A stretch of 64,000 nt of DNA from Pomphorhynchus laevis (taxonomy: Eukaryota > Acanthocephala > Palaeacanthocephala > Echinorhynchida > Pomphorhynchidae), in contig WNNJ02001055.1 in the NCBI GenBank assembly GCA_012934845.2, positions 62,001 through 126,000 on the forward strand, given 5' to 3'. The position numbers were made by a program, and so were the translations under genes. Below, piece by piece: positions 53,614 to 63,990 of the stretch. Under the pieces are notes generated by a model. That model had not been told where the DNA came from. It saw only the letters and a list, made by a program, of their open reading frames with translations, and did not search any database. Position 1 is the first letter of the stretch. Each line of letters begins with the position of its first letter.

Positions 53614-54480
53614 GTGGCTTTTATGTCAACAAACTCATACGCGACCTCTCACATAAGAACATATCAACATCTAACGTGTCCACTAAAACCAGCCCAGTCG
53701 TTTCTGATATCCTTTGTCAACTCACTAATCCTGTTACCACATGCACTTATGATCCCATGTCTTAACTTTCCGACACCCCCGTATCTTCCCTTCTGTCTCG
53801 TTTCTCAATAACCTACATCCCTTAATCAAAATCACCTCCACCAACGTCCACTATCTTTCCACTCATAACATTTCCTCACATCGCTTGCCACCCACTTTAT
53901 TATCCAAATCCTCTTTGTCTTCCGCTGTCTAACCTACTCCCTTGATATCCTCAAATCCGATCTCTCCTATCGAGATTTCACCATTTCACGTTACTCGTCA
54001 TCTTTTACGGAAACGCTTTCCTTCTCGCGATCGTTACGTCATCATCACTAATATCAATCCTTCCACCTCTTTATTTCAACAAGCACGTCTCAACCATGAT
54101 GTTTCCGCATTCAGATCCGTCCTCTCGTATCTGGTTCCTGCGGGTAAACCATATTTTTTAAACAACATCTCTACTGTCGCATTCAACCGCGAAAATAAAT
54201 CTTCTCAATCTAATCCTTCCCAGCCCCTCTCCTAAAAATTGTTTTCAAGCATTGCTCTCACGCGTTTTCTGTCCTCTTCCAACAATTCAAACTCATGTCC
54301 TCTTCAGCCACTCGCATTTTTCCCGATCGCACCTCCGAAATCGCTCAACTCTCATCTGACCGCATCAATAAACGCCGTCGCGAGGAAAACGGCGAAACAT
54401 CTCTCTCCATCTGAAACATCGACGAAAATTTTCAAGTTGTCCACACCCGCCCAAAAATTCGATAGCGCTCTATCTCCCCT
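53614..54480 (+). pseudogene. CR1/L2-like LINE ORF1 region
   Basis: Broken Ser/Pro/Leu-rich frames (53614-53811, 53942-54235, 54239-54562). No zinc knuckle or other motif was recognised; the assignment rests on position upstream of the endonuclease and shared composition. Confidence 0.5.
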
Positions 54481-54482
54481 AT

Positions 54483-57028
54483 GTGTCTGCTCCACTAGCC
54501 CCTATCACCACCACACACAGTTTCAACGAAGGTCTCCTCAACACCAGATCTATACTCAATAAATCCGATGTCATCCTCAACCTATTCATCAAGCAATCCA
54601 TCGATCTCTTCTGCCTCACCGAATCCTGGCTCTCCAATTATGACGACCTCTCCATCCGTCGTTTGCTCTCTGCCGGTTGCTCACTAGTCGAATCCGCTCG
54701 CCCCCTCAGCAAATCCCCTTCTAAATTCTCTAATCATGGCGGCATTGTCGCATTCGCCCGTCACCCCGCGTCTATTCTCTAAATCACTTCCCATTTCAGT
54801 CCTTGCTCTTTTGAACTGCTCACTTGTCGTTCTTCTAACCCGATCACTCTAGATCTCGCCATTGTATACCGTCCTGGTTCATCAGCTCCTACATCCTTAT
54901 TTTTTACCGAACTCGCTGACCTTCTGTCTCACTGTTCTTTGTCCTCCATCCCTTCAATCGTTCTTGGCGACTTCAACATCCGCCTCGACCGCCCCTCTTT
55001 CACCGAGTCCATCCAGTTCATCAACATTCTATCCAACAATAACTACAAACCCATCTACACTGCCCCTGCACATATCCTTGGTGGGGCACTCGACATCATC
55101 GCTGTCCCCGATCGTTTTGCTGGCTACACCACACAGTCCATCTTCGATCCTGGTATATCCGATCACTTTCTCGTCACCCTTGACCTCACTCACAACTACA
55201 CCCCTCCTCACACATCTGGAATCCTACGTCGCCCTTGGAGGTCTCATCTAAACCTACTACGTACCAAATGCAACTCCTTCTGGCAGCATAAAATCATCAC
55301 TTCATTCAACTCGAAGACTCTATGGCATACTTTTAACTCAATCGCTAGCTCCTCTTCGCCGTGCAACATAAATCCCCATGATTATTCGTCATTTCTCGAT
55401 AAGAAATGATCCACGTTGCTCTCTTCTGCCCCGCCAAGCCTCATCCTTCCGGAACTCTTTCATCTTCTCACTGTATCACCTTCCGAAGTATCATCTGTCC
55501 TCATGTCCTTGACTAGCAAAACCTCACCTGTCGATCAACTGTCGATCCCCTGTCTACCAACATACTTAAATTCATATGCTCATCGATATCCCCTTTTCTC
55601 ACAACCTTGTTTAACTCGTCCATCCGCAGTCGTATCTTCCCTTCACACTGGAAATCCGCAATTGTTCGTCCCCTCCTTAAGAAACAATCGCTCGACCTCT
55701 CCCTTCCTTCTAGCTATCGCCCCATTTCACTACTCCCTACTCTTTCTAAGCTCTTAGAACGCCTCATCTTAATACTGATCAACGCTTATTACTCCTCATC
55801 CAATATGTACCCTCTTTCCAATCCGCTTTCCGCTCTAATCACTCCACATAAATCGCATGCATAAAAGTTTACAACGACTTACTCATTTCTCGAGACAAGG
55901 CTCTATATAGTGTTCTCACCTCCCTCGACCTCTCTTCCCCCTTCAACATTGTCGACCACTCCGTCCTTCTTTCTCGCCTTCGTTACGATTACGGCTTTTT
56001 TCATCCTCCGTAGCATGGTTTGCACCATATCTATCCGAACATTCCTTTCGCGTCTGTTCTAATTCATCATCTTCCTTTCCCATCCCAATTTTTTGCGGGG
56101 TGCCACAAGGTTCAATCCTAGGTCCCCTGCTTTTCTCTCTTCTGCTTGGCGATCTTTCTCCGTTTATCAAACCTTACTCCTTCAACGCCAAGCAATACGC
56201 AGATGACATCCTCATCTATGCACATGTACCCGCACATCGCATACACGATATCAGCATTTTTGCCTCCAAATGTTTTTCTTCTATCTACAAACGTCTCTCC
56301 GATCTCCATCTCGTTCTAAACCACGACAAGTCCAAAACAATGTGGATCCTCCCCCATAACCCAAACATATCTCCTCCCACTGTATCTTTCGCTTCATCGA
56401 TCATCCCGATAGTCCACAATCTAATTTCTTAGGCTTCCATTTCGATGATCACCTTTCCCTTCAACCCTTCGTCTGTGACAAAGTCCGCTCGTCCAAATTA
56501 ATTCTCCGTGACATCTGCCGTATCCGCCCCGTTATCGACTTCCGTTCTTGTATGTATCTTCTTTCATGGCTTCTTTTCCCTAAAATCGATTACTGCCTTA
56601 GCCTTTTCGTCAATTCTCCAAAATCCATCATCCTACCCCTACAACGAATAATCAACTCCGCCGTTCGAGTGCTCTTTCGTCTTCCGTCGCTTCGACCACA
56701 TATCAACATATTTTGCCCAACCCTCCAGGCCCACCATCCACATCCGTATCAAACTCCCCCTTCTTCTCGTAACTTTTCGTCTCATCGCTGTCGGCTTCCC
56801 ATCGTTCATCAACCTTCCTTTCTTAGACGACACTCGCCCCACCTCGCTATCGCTGCGTTCCCGTCATACCCTCTTACTCCACGTTCCCAATTACTTCAAC
56901 AACTTCGGTCTCCGATCTTTCATCGTCGCCGCCCCACTTGCCTGGAATAAACTCCCTCTCGACGACTGCCGCGCTCCCTCTTTTATCACATTCAAACACC
57001 TCCTCCGTTCACACCTTCTCGACACATG
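54483..57028 (+). pseudogene. CR1/L2-like LINE ORF2 (endonuclease-RT)
   Basis: Endonuclease: GLLNTRSILNKSDVILNLF, DLFCLTESWLSN, SIVLGDFNIRLD, GISDHFLVTLDL. RT: SSYRPISLLPTLSKLLERLI, QGSILGPLLFSLLLGDL (motif B), KQYADDILIYAH (motif C). C-terminus: SFIVAAPLAWNKLPLDDC, the CR1/L2 hallmark. Frameshifts and stops separate these pieces (54782, 55409, 55864, 56432 and others). Confidence 0.9.
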
Positions 57029-57289
57029 ATTTACATTTTTGTTTTGTTGTGGTCATGTAAGCGTGCGCTGGCACGCATTTGCCACGTTAAAATAAATCTT
57101 TTTTTAATAGTAGAAAGATCTTATTTTCATCCGTTCATAATGTCGACAGTAGGCAGACTTGGACAAACCGCCAATTCCATACTAAAGCAGGTTGCTATAT
57201 TCGTTGTTCTACCAAGAGATCTATTCCTTTTAATGCTTAAGCTTATTTATTTATCATGTTTTGATTTTTGTATTAAGAAAATCATCATT

Positions 57290-58170
57290 ATTGTACTGGT
57301 TCGTTCGAGAATCGATTTACATAGGCGTTGTTTGACGTCACGTTATTTAACAACCGCGCCGTTTCGTATTCCTCGAAGTCCGACGCATTTAAACTTCCGC
57401 TAGTATTATCTGCTTTCGGGGATAGGAGATTGTTCACTGTCAGTATTAAGACGCATAGCTTGGCTGCAATCAATAAAATCCACAACAAAAACACACAGTC
57501 AGATATTATGCGCTTTGTAACGGAGATCAGTTTTGCCCTTTGGTGGGCATCATCCTTATGCTTTCGCGGTTTTCGGTCGTCGCGTGGTAAGCCAACGACT
57601 AATACAACTTCGTTGACATACACTACTCAGACTTTCAATCCGTGTGGAACGGATAGTGTTCACGTCTATGCAGAACAGGTATAACATGTGCAGATAATGC
57701 ATATGATTAATTATAAATTCGATGAAGTAAACCGTTTGTTTGCTCACTTTTTGCTGTATCTGCCGGAAAAAAATTAGACAAATTATTTTTATCCGACAGA
57801 AAAAAGTTAGACAAATTCTCATTGACAAGCACCCTGATCCAAAATTGTTATGTGATTATGCAATTTTTCGATCGACTTTGAATCGAGAAACAACCTTTCT
57901 CAGAGGGATTCACACAATGGGACGTTTTTTCAATGCAGCGTATGCCGCCGAAATAATACTCTTAATACATCGGCTTAAAGAAAATTTTTCAGGTGTCCAT
58001 CAATTGTGGTATGCCGACGATGGTAACATTGTTGGACCCCCTAACCTGATAAAGGCAGCCTTCGTACATCCACAGGAGCTGGGTCCGAAATATAGTTTTT
58101 ACATAACTCCCGCAAAATGTAACCTATACGCGAATAAATTTGACACTGTCAATACAAGCATAAGTTGATG
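57290..58170 (+). pseudogene. Fragment of an unclassified reverse transcriptase
   Basis: The frame 57740-58168 reads MGRFFNAAYAAEIILLIHRL, then QLWYADDGNIVGPPNLI (RT motif C with the distinctive YADDG..GPP) and YSFYITPAKCNLYANKF. This belongs to the RT type that also carries the EFRDAL/CPCG region seen at 53.2 kb. Fragmentary; the preceding 57290-57690 is a shadow-rich region of unclear origin. Confidence 0.6.
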
Positions 58171-59095
58171 GAACTATACGATACGAGCAAGTCGGCATGT
58201 GCATAACAAATTCTTATGACTTTGGATAATTACATTTTTCTTTAAAAAATTATGATTATTTTGCTCGAAACCGTTCTCTTGTTAGTGGAAATTAACAAAT
58301 AAAGACGAAACTTAAAAATTATATTTCAATATTTAATTTGACTCATTTGAGAGAACCCTATTTTGTAAAAAAAATGAAATAAAAAATTATTATTATATTT
58401 TTGATTGAAATATTCACAGGCCCATTCGCGGGAACCCTATTTGTGTATATTTTGTAATAATAGTTACATAAATAGCTATTATTATATTTCCAGTTCGCAG
58501 TATTCCGTAATCGCAGCTTCCTTTAATTTTCCTTTAAGGTTCAAAGAGCGATAAAATAGAAACCCAAAGAACTTCACGATACCAATTTTTAGCTCCGAAA
58601 TTAGTTAGTGTTTTAATATAAACTAAAACTAACATCAGAAGAATAACTCCATACCACAAATCTTACATAAAGATAACCGAAGTGAGCAAACTTTCACATT
58701 CATAGATCGCTTGCTATGCTTTATTCTTATTAATATTTGTATATTGTATTTGACAATTAACCTTTTTTCACAAAAACCTACATTAGTCTTAAGTAATGAG
58801 CTTTGGGATAGTATGACATGAATTTGAAGGCAATGATCAGTATATTTTAGTAATGCTTTCAATATCTCATGCACTTGCATTAACACATGGTGTGACCGCG
58901 TGGTTCGTATGCGATGCGGATGAGCAGCTTTCGCAATTTATGTAATCGTTTGCGCGGTTGCCATAATCGAAATCTTCAATATTGAATATTATACTTTTTG
59001 ATCAATCAACGACGTTCAAAAGTTATACGAATAAACTTCTATCGGCGGCTGTAATCACTATGTACTATTGTTTTGTGTTCATATTCATGGCGAGC
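58171..59095. other. AT-rich stretch before LINE copy D
   Basis: Two diverged units with GAGAACCCTATTTTGTA / GGGAACCCTATTTGTGTA lie near 58350 and 58430. No gene recognised; the minus frame 58635-58886 has no known motif. Confidence 0.45.
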
Positions 59096-59137
59096 TATCA
59101 AGCGAGGTGCATTTCATAACTCGGTTCGAACAGCAAA

Positions 59138-60343
59138 ATGAGTAAATTTAGCATGTCGGAGCGTTCAAAGAACTCAATGAAAACTAATTTTCCTGCCAAT
59201 GCAATAAACGAGGTAAGTGGAGATTTAGGTTCTCTTGAATATATTCCGGAGGGTGAACTTCCCCCGGTACCAAAATTATCCAACCTGGTGATTATCAGAC
59301 TTTTGGTGCCTCTGGAAAGGCAGAACATGTTCAATGTTTTTATAAGAGGCTTTGCTCATCGATTTAAAAAAAGGATATTGTTCAATGCGATTAAATATTA
59401 TGAATCTGAGATTAAAATATCATTCTGCACTCCTGATCTCGCAATGTCGTACGTAGACTACTTTAAAAAAGAGCATTCGGAACAAGGCATAATTGCTTCC
59501 AAACCAATCCTGGCAACAATAAAGATAAATAATATGCCCACATACATTTCAGAAGAAGATATATCAGCCCTAGAAACTGATTACAAAATCTCTAACGTGC
59601 GCTTTATAAAAGGGATTAAAGGCTTCCCCATTCCCGTTGCGTTCTGCAATGCCCCGGTTGATGAAGCTCAAAAACTATCGATTTCAACATGCAATCCTTT
59701 TATGGGGTATAATTTGAGATTTTCAATAATCGAAACCGACTCACTAACGTACCCTCACTGCAACAATTGTCATCAGTGGGGGCATTGGTCCACTGGATGT
59801 TCTTTACCACATAAGTGCGGCGTGTGTGGTACAACTGCTATACATCCTGAGAAGTGCGAAAGTAAGCCATTTTGCGCAAACTGCGGTGGTGAGCACCCCG
59901 CATGGTCAAAAAAATGTAAAATCTTTAAGGCGTACCAAAAGAGACACAGGGGTGTAACAGCAAAACCGACTAGCTTCGTGGAAGCTGTATCGTCTAACAA
60001 GAATGACGACAGGATGCCGGACACAGAAATTCTTAAACTTATTGAAATGCAGCATCAGGCATCAATGATTCAACTTGAAAAATTGGTCCAAAAATTGGTG
60101 GGTCAATTAGCGGAATCCTTCCGTTCTCCTCCTTCTGGGAAGACCAACAATATTAAGAAGCCACCAAAATCTAAGAAACGGAACGGGTCAGCGCTAAGCA
60201 TAGCCGCTCTGAAGCTTGCTCGGAAGGATTCGATTTGGGCTCTGGCTAACGAGGGAAATGAAGATATCGCCCGTGGGCAAGCGACTCCATTTGTCGTGAC
60301 GGGAAGCGGTAAAGGCGACTTTTCCGCCTCTAGTTGCGACTAG
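59138..60343 (+). CDS. LINE copy D ORF1, gag-like RNA-binding protein
   Basis: 401 residues. Residues 1-60 are variable and acidic. About 60-190 form an RRM-like, PRE_C2HC-type region ([58 protein letters not shown]). Three zinc knuckles follow at about 207-265: CNNCHQWGHWSTGC (C-X2-C-X4-H-X4-C), CGVCGTTAIHPEKC and CANCGGEHPAWSKKC. A Lys-rich tail (PPKSKKRNGSAL) follows. It binds element RNA to form the retrotransposition particle. Start chosen at 59138, the first ATG of the element; an in-frame ATG at 59153 is possible. Confidence 0.95.
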   Translation: MSKFSMSERSKNSMKTNFPANAINEVSGDLGSLEYIPEGELPPVPKLSNLVIIRLLVPLERQNMFNVFIRGFAHRFKKRILFNAIKYYESEIKISFCTPDLAMSYVDYFKKEHSEQGIIASKPILATIKINNMPTYISEEDISALETDYKISNVRFIKGIKGFPIPVAFCNAPVDEAQKLSISTCNPFMGYNLRFSIIETDSLTYPHCNNCHQWGHWSTGCSLPHKCGVCGTTAIHPEKCESKPFCANCGGEHPAWSKKCKIFKAYQKRHRGVTAKPTSFVEAVSSNKNDDRMPDTEILKLIEMQHQASMIQLEKLVQKLVGQLAESFRSPPSGKTNNIKKPPKSKKRNGSALSIAALKLARKDSIWALANEGNEDIARGQATPFVVTGSGKGDFSASSCD

Positions 60344-60377
60344 GTGGAGGGCGTCCCACTTCGGTAACACTTACGCA

Positions 60378-62837
60378 ATGGGAAGTAATCAAGGACCTTT
60401 TTCACTGAATATCCTTCAGTGGAATTCGGGAGGTGCTTCCGCCCTTAGCCTTCTATCTGGTAGAGATGCAGATGTTATAGTCCTTCAGGAGACGCGGTCT
60501 ATCCGTCTCCCCCAGGATATTACTCGATTTATCCCTAAGCACATATACACCCACTTTACTCCTTACATAACCCCCCCTCACTCCTCTTCATCACAAGGTC
60601 TTTTAACCCTAGTAAAAAGCTCCTTAAGATCATCCCTCCTATTAAACTACTCTTGTCCAGCCCTATCTTGTTTAGCTATATCACTTTGTAAGAACGGTAA
60701 GCGTATAAGCATAGCCAATGTCTATATTCGGCCAGGAGAAATTCACAAAAACCGTGACCTCCTGGATCAAATATTGGGGAGCGGTTATGACATGTTACTT
60801 GGTGACTTCAACGACAGAACTGGTCGTTGGATTAATGCAGCACTCCGCAGAGCAAGGATCGACTATCTTATTCATAAACCACCTTCCCCAACCTTTCATT
60901 GCTCTACAACAAATTCTCTCCTCGACATATTACTGCTACATAAGATGTGGTTGTTGAAACCCATTTGCACCGAGCAGTCGCGTCAACAACAGACCACCTC
61001 TCATGACCTAATTCGCTGGCGGCTAGAGGACGATACGTTGCTTAGAAGAAGGTTTCACTTTGATCCTATTAGAGTGGCCTTCTTTCAGGCAGCTATCCAA
61101 CTCTTCCCCAGAATTGGAATTGAGAGTTTGACCGAATTTAATTCCTACCTCTCATCGCAAGCTACCGCGATCCTTTCGACTACCTATAAAGGTCGAATAT
61201 ACAATCCTACTCCAACAAAGCTCAAGGTCCTAGCTAAAATGTTGCACCTTCCCAATCTCTCTGTTTCCGCCAGACATATCCTCTCGAATGAATATTGGAG
61301 CTCTAGATATAGGCTCCAGCTGAGCAGGGATAGGGCAAGCATTGCTCACCAAAACCCTTCTCAGGCTTCCTTCTGGAAGATATTCAAGAAGGAGAAATTT
61401 GTTTGCTGGAAGGATAGAGCCTTGGTTTGGATTGGTAGCATAGGCCTTGACAAAGTTTTAGAGGAGTCACTTTCCTTACACAATTATGGAGCCACTCATT
61501 CTCCCCAACCAATCCCGCCTTGGTGTGACTTCAGGAGTAGGGATTTGTCTGTTACAGATATCCTTAACTCCTGGGGACCACTCCCGGGCACCTCCAAATC
61601 CCACGCGCCACTCACCACTCGTGTCTGTCAGCTTTTGACATACAGTCAGAGAAAGGAGGTCGCCATCACAATGCTATTAGCCTCCCCGTCTGACATAGCG
61701 GAAATCAACATCAGCCGTCGAGTTTTTTTACCTAAAAAGAGATTAATCACTTGTCCTAAAGATCTGCGGCCCATCTCGATTCAAAACGCCCTCATATCCA
61801 TCTACGAGAAAGCGCTTGCGCGTAGAATCCGCGTTCATTTATGTAGGCGTAATTTGATTCCACCGAGTTTTCATGGGTTTGTCAAAGGGCGCTCGGTCCA
61901 TTCAGCAATTGGTGAAGTGCATCAGTTTTGTCAGGATAATAGTCATCAGCTTGCTGTGGCTGTTTTTCTTGATTTTTCAGCTGCATTTGACCGGATCTCC
62001 ATTCCCTTCGTTATCTCCTCTCTCAGGTCCCTCGGGTTGCCTGCGAGAATTGTTAACAGGGTGGAGATATTGTTGTACACCAAGCGGTTCTACTATGAAG
62101 ACGACCCTGATGCGCGTCAGTTCTACCCTATTACAGGTGTACCTCAAGGATCCCCACTTTCTCCTATCTTATATCTTGCTGCATCCATTGTATTATTCAA
62201 GAATTTTAAACGTGATCAACATCTAGTGGTATATGCTGATGATACCACAGCCTTGTTCTCTGGACGCAGGTGCAAAGATGTAATCTCTGACATCAGCCGT
62301 TTCTTTTTAAGATTAAAAGATCAGTTGCCCCCATCCAATCTTATTTTAAACTCCTCTAAATCACAGGTGGTTGTCTTTAATGGCGTTCCTGCCACCAAAA
62401 AGAAACTTAAGAGACTAGCACTCTCTACACTCTCCTCCATTTTGCAGCATCAACCACTCCCCATCTTCACGAGTCGAGTAAAATATCTGGGGTTCACCGT
62501 TACGGTGAATTGGTCGGCGAAAGCTGACCTGGATAGACTTAAACGTATCCTGAAGAAAGCTAGGTGGGCTCTGAAACGGGCCCAGCATCTGTCATTGAAT
62601 GGGATAACCCAAGTGCGCCTCTGGGGTACTTGGGCTATCTCGGGATTAGTCTTCTTCTCACGAGGACGTCCCCCAGAACAAAGACTAAGGTTTCTCAAGC
62701 TCCTCATCTCGAGATTACCAACCATAGTCCGCCTTGACTGGACTCTTAGGTGTGTGAGAGACCCCGAATGGTTCAGTCAGAGGACGGCGCGCTGGTGCGG
62801 CCGAGGGGCTCAGATCCCTCTGGACCTGAGGCCGTGA
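60378..62837 (+). CDS. LINE copy D ORF2, endonuclease-reverse transcriptase
   Basis: 819 residues, uninterrupted. The APE endonuclease spans about residues 1-220: [27 protein letters not shown] (catalytic Glu), [22 protein letters not shown] (Asp, Asn) and SHDLIRWRL. RT at about 440-690: [36 protein letters not shown] (motif A), [16 protein letters not shown] (motif B), [15 protein letters not shown] (YADD, motif C), [13 protein letters not shown] (motif D). The thumb contains [14 protein letters not shown]. No RNase H and no C-terminal zinc knuckle were seen. Nicks target DNA and reverse-transcribes element RNA at the nick. Confidence 0.96.
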   Translation: MGSNQGPFSLNILQWNSGGASALSLLSGRDADVIVLQETRSIRLPQDITRFIPKHIYTHFTPYITPPHSSSSQGLLTLVKSSLRSSLLLNYSCPALSCLAISLCKNGKRISIANVYIRPGEIHKNRDLLDQILGSGYDMLLGDFNDRTGRWINAALRRARIDYLIHKPPSPTFHCSTTNSLLDILLLHKMWLLKPICTEQSRQQQTTSHDLIRWRLEDDTLLRRRFHFDPIRVAFFQAAIQLFPRIGIESLTEFNSYLSSQATAILSTTYKGRIYNPTPTKLKVLAKMLHLPNLSVSARHILSNEYWSSRYRLQLSRDRASIAHQNPSQASFWKIFKKEKFVCWKDRALVWIGSIGLDKVLEESLSLHNYGATHSPQPIPPWCDFRSRDLSVTDILNSWGPLPGTSKSHAPLTTRVCQLLTYSQRKEVAITMLLASPSDIAEINISRRVFLPKKRLITCPKDLRPISIQNALISIYEKALARRIRVHLCRRNLIPPSFHGFVKGRSVHSAIGEVHQFCQDNSHQLAVAVFLDFSAAFDRISIPFVISSLRSLGLPARIVNRVEILLYTKRFYYEDDPDARQFYPITGVPQGSPLSPILYLAASIVLFKNFKRDQHLVVYADDTTALFSGRRCKDVISDISRFFLRLKDQLPPSNLILNSSKSQVVVFNGVPATKKKLKRLALSTLSSILQHQPLPIFTSRVKYLGFTVTVNWSAKADLDRLKRILKKARWALKRAQHLSLNGITQVRLWGTWAISGLVFFSRGRPPEQRLRFLKLLISRLPTIVRLDWTLRCVRDPEWFSQRTARWCGRGAQIPLDLRP

Positions 62838-62975
62838 ATATAAGTTGAAGATTCCAAAATACACGTCGTGAACAGTTTCTATTTTAAGTTGTCTTTTGCA
62901 TGTTTTTGTTTCTTAAGTTTTTATCAGTTATATAGTTATTAATAAAACCCTTACTTACTTACTTATCAAGCGAGG

Positions 62976-63489
62976 AGGCTGAAACCGACATTGATGCAAA
63001 TATAACTTTTTTGAACGACGCTTGTATTCTACGATAAATATTTTCAATTATGCTTGCCTTCTAAAGTTATAATGATTGCCCTCTAAAATTACGATGGTTA
63101 ATCATTCGGGACAGATTGATAATCGCACCAATCAGTTTTCACTGTGTAAATACATTAGATATGCTAAATATGTTACCACGACATCGTAATACCCAGCACG
63201 GACGATATTGTTCAGATTGAACATATAATTATGAGCATCGTAATTCAAAATCACGTTGTTAACGCAAACGCTATTTGATATAAATGCACCATATTTAGAG
63301 TTCTAAAGCGACTTCGATATGAAGCCAAAGTAATTAATTTAGTAACTTTTATACCAGTATTTTTGATCGTAAATACTCATTGTAATACTCACATAATGCT
63401 AACATGTCTTTAATTAAACAACAGTTTTAGAAATACTGCATTGTACGACGTTATTTTTTATTTTATTAAATCAAACATAAAATCATAAA
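62976..63489. other. AT-rich stretch
   Basis: No feature recognised between LINE copy D and the Naiad 3' remnant. Confidence 0.5.
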
Positions 63490-63600
63490 ATATATGAATT
63501 ATCAAAGTATTATTAAAAGTAAATATAAACTTTATAGTGGGAAATTATTATGGATGGATAGTAAAAAATATAGTCTGTATTAGAATAAGGTATTGAGCTT
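63490..63600 (+). mobile_element. Naiad-type PLE 3' end remnant
   Basis: Encodes YQSIIKSKYKLYSGKLLWMD then SKKYSLY and stop, the same C-terminus as 23030-23087, followed by the shared CTGTATTAGAATAAGG 3' UTR. Everything upstream of the last about 30 residues is missing. R copy 7 follows about 65 bp on. Confidence 0.7.
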
Positions 63601-63664
63601 AAAGTATTAAGCTCAATAAATCTTAATATATTAATTTATTTTTAATAAGGTATTTAAATTTAAT

Positions 63665-63990
63665 AATCAAATCAGCTAACTGAGTCTACGTATTGTTATA
63701 TAATTTTAAAATAAACAAAACATAATAATGCTAAATCAGAATTTAATAATTAAATAATAAAATTAATAATTGTTTTTAGATTTTCTATAATTTAAATCAA
63801 GTTAAAATAAAAAATTGAAATTTAAAATAAACGTCATTTTTATGAATTGACCAATAAAAAACAGACGTTGTATCAGAATAAGAATTAGAGGTCATCAGGA
63901 GGAACTGCTATGCTATCAGATTTCGGCCCCTAACTCCTCTACCCAACATAGCAGCGGGGCCAAATACATGCTAATGATGTGTTTCCTCTG
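63665..63990 (+). repeat. R repeat copy 7 (forward, most complete)
   Basis: Runs from TCAAATCAGCTAACTGAGTC to GTGTTTCCTCTGA, about 326 bp. The GC-rich core has arms CTGCTATG (63905-63912) with CATAGCAG (63947-63954), and GGCCCC (63925-63930) with GGGGCC (63956-63961), interleaved so that both can form only as an H-type pseudoknot. The AT-rich remainder is nearly identical to copies 1 and 2. Confidence 0.9.
63900..63965. ncRNA. Candidate pseudoknotted RNA in R repeat
   Basis: The order a, b, a', b' (positions given under R copy 7) makes an H-type pseudoknot on either strand. Copy 5 keeps both helices with altered bases (an 11-bp first helix, a G-U pair in the second). Read on the minus strand, the order GGCCCC, CUGCUAUG, GGGGCC, CAUAGCAG resembles the P1-P2-P1'-P2' topology of HDV-like ribozymes, though no clear P3 helix is visible. 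The function is unknown. Confidence 0.4.

Larger units (their letters stand above)
53610..57070 (+). mobile_element. CR1/L2-like LINE, decayed, pyrimidine-rich sense strand
   Basis: An ORF1-like region (53614-54480), an APE endonuclease (54510-55250), an RT (55440-56430) and a C-terminal domain to TGA near 57028, followed by a short 3' UTR with AATAAATC. Many stops and frameshifts. The plus strand is strikingly C+T rich over the whole element, unlike all neighbours. It probably lies upstream of, or in a 5' intron of, PNKP. Confidence 0.88.
59108..62963 (+). mobile_element. LINE family copy D, full length with intact ORFs
   Basis: Bounded by the 12-bp direct repeat TATCAAGCGAGG (59096-59107 and 62964-62975). 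Layout: 30-nt 5' leader, ORF1 (401 codons), 34-nt spacer, ORF2 (819 codons), about 126-nt 3' UTR ending AATAAAACCC and a (TTAC)n tail. Neither ORF has a stop or frameshift, so this copy is recent and may be competent. By ORF1 zinc knuckles, APE endonuclease and lack of RNase H it belongs to the Jockey/I-type group; the exact clade needs a tree. Confidence 0.95.

Noticed and set aside
57288-57684. Overlapping 111- and 118-codon frames on both strands
   Set aside because: Neither has a recognisable motif; they lie in decayed retroelement sequence and look like mutual shadows.
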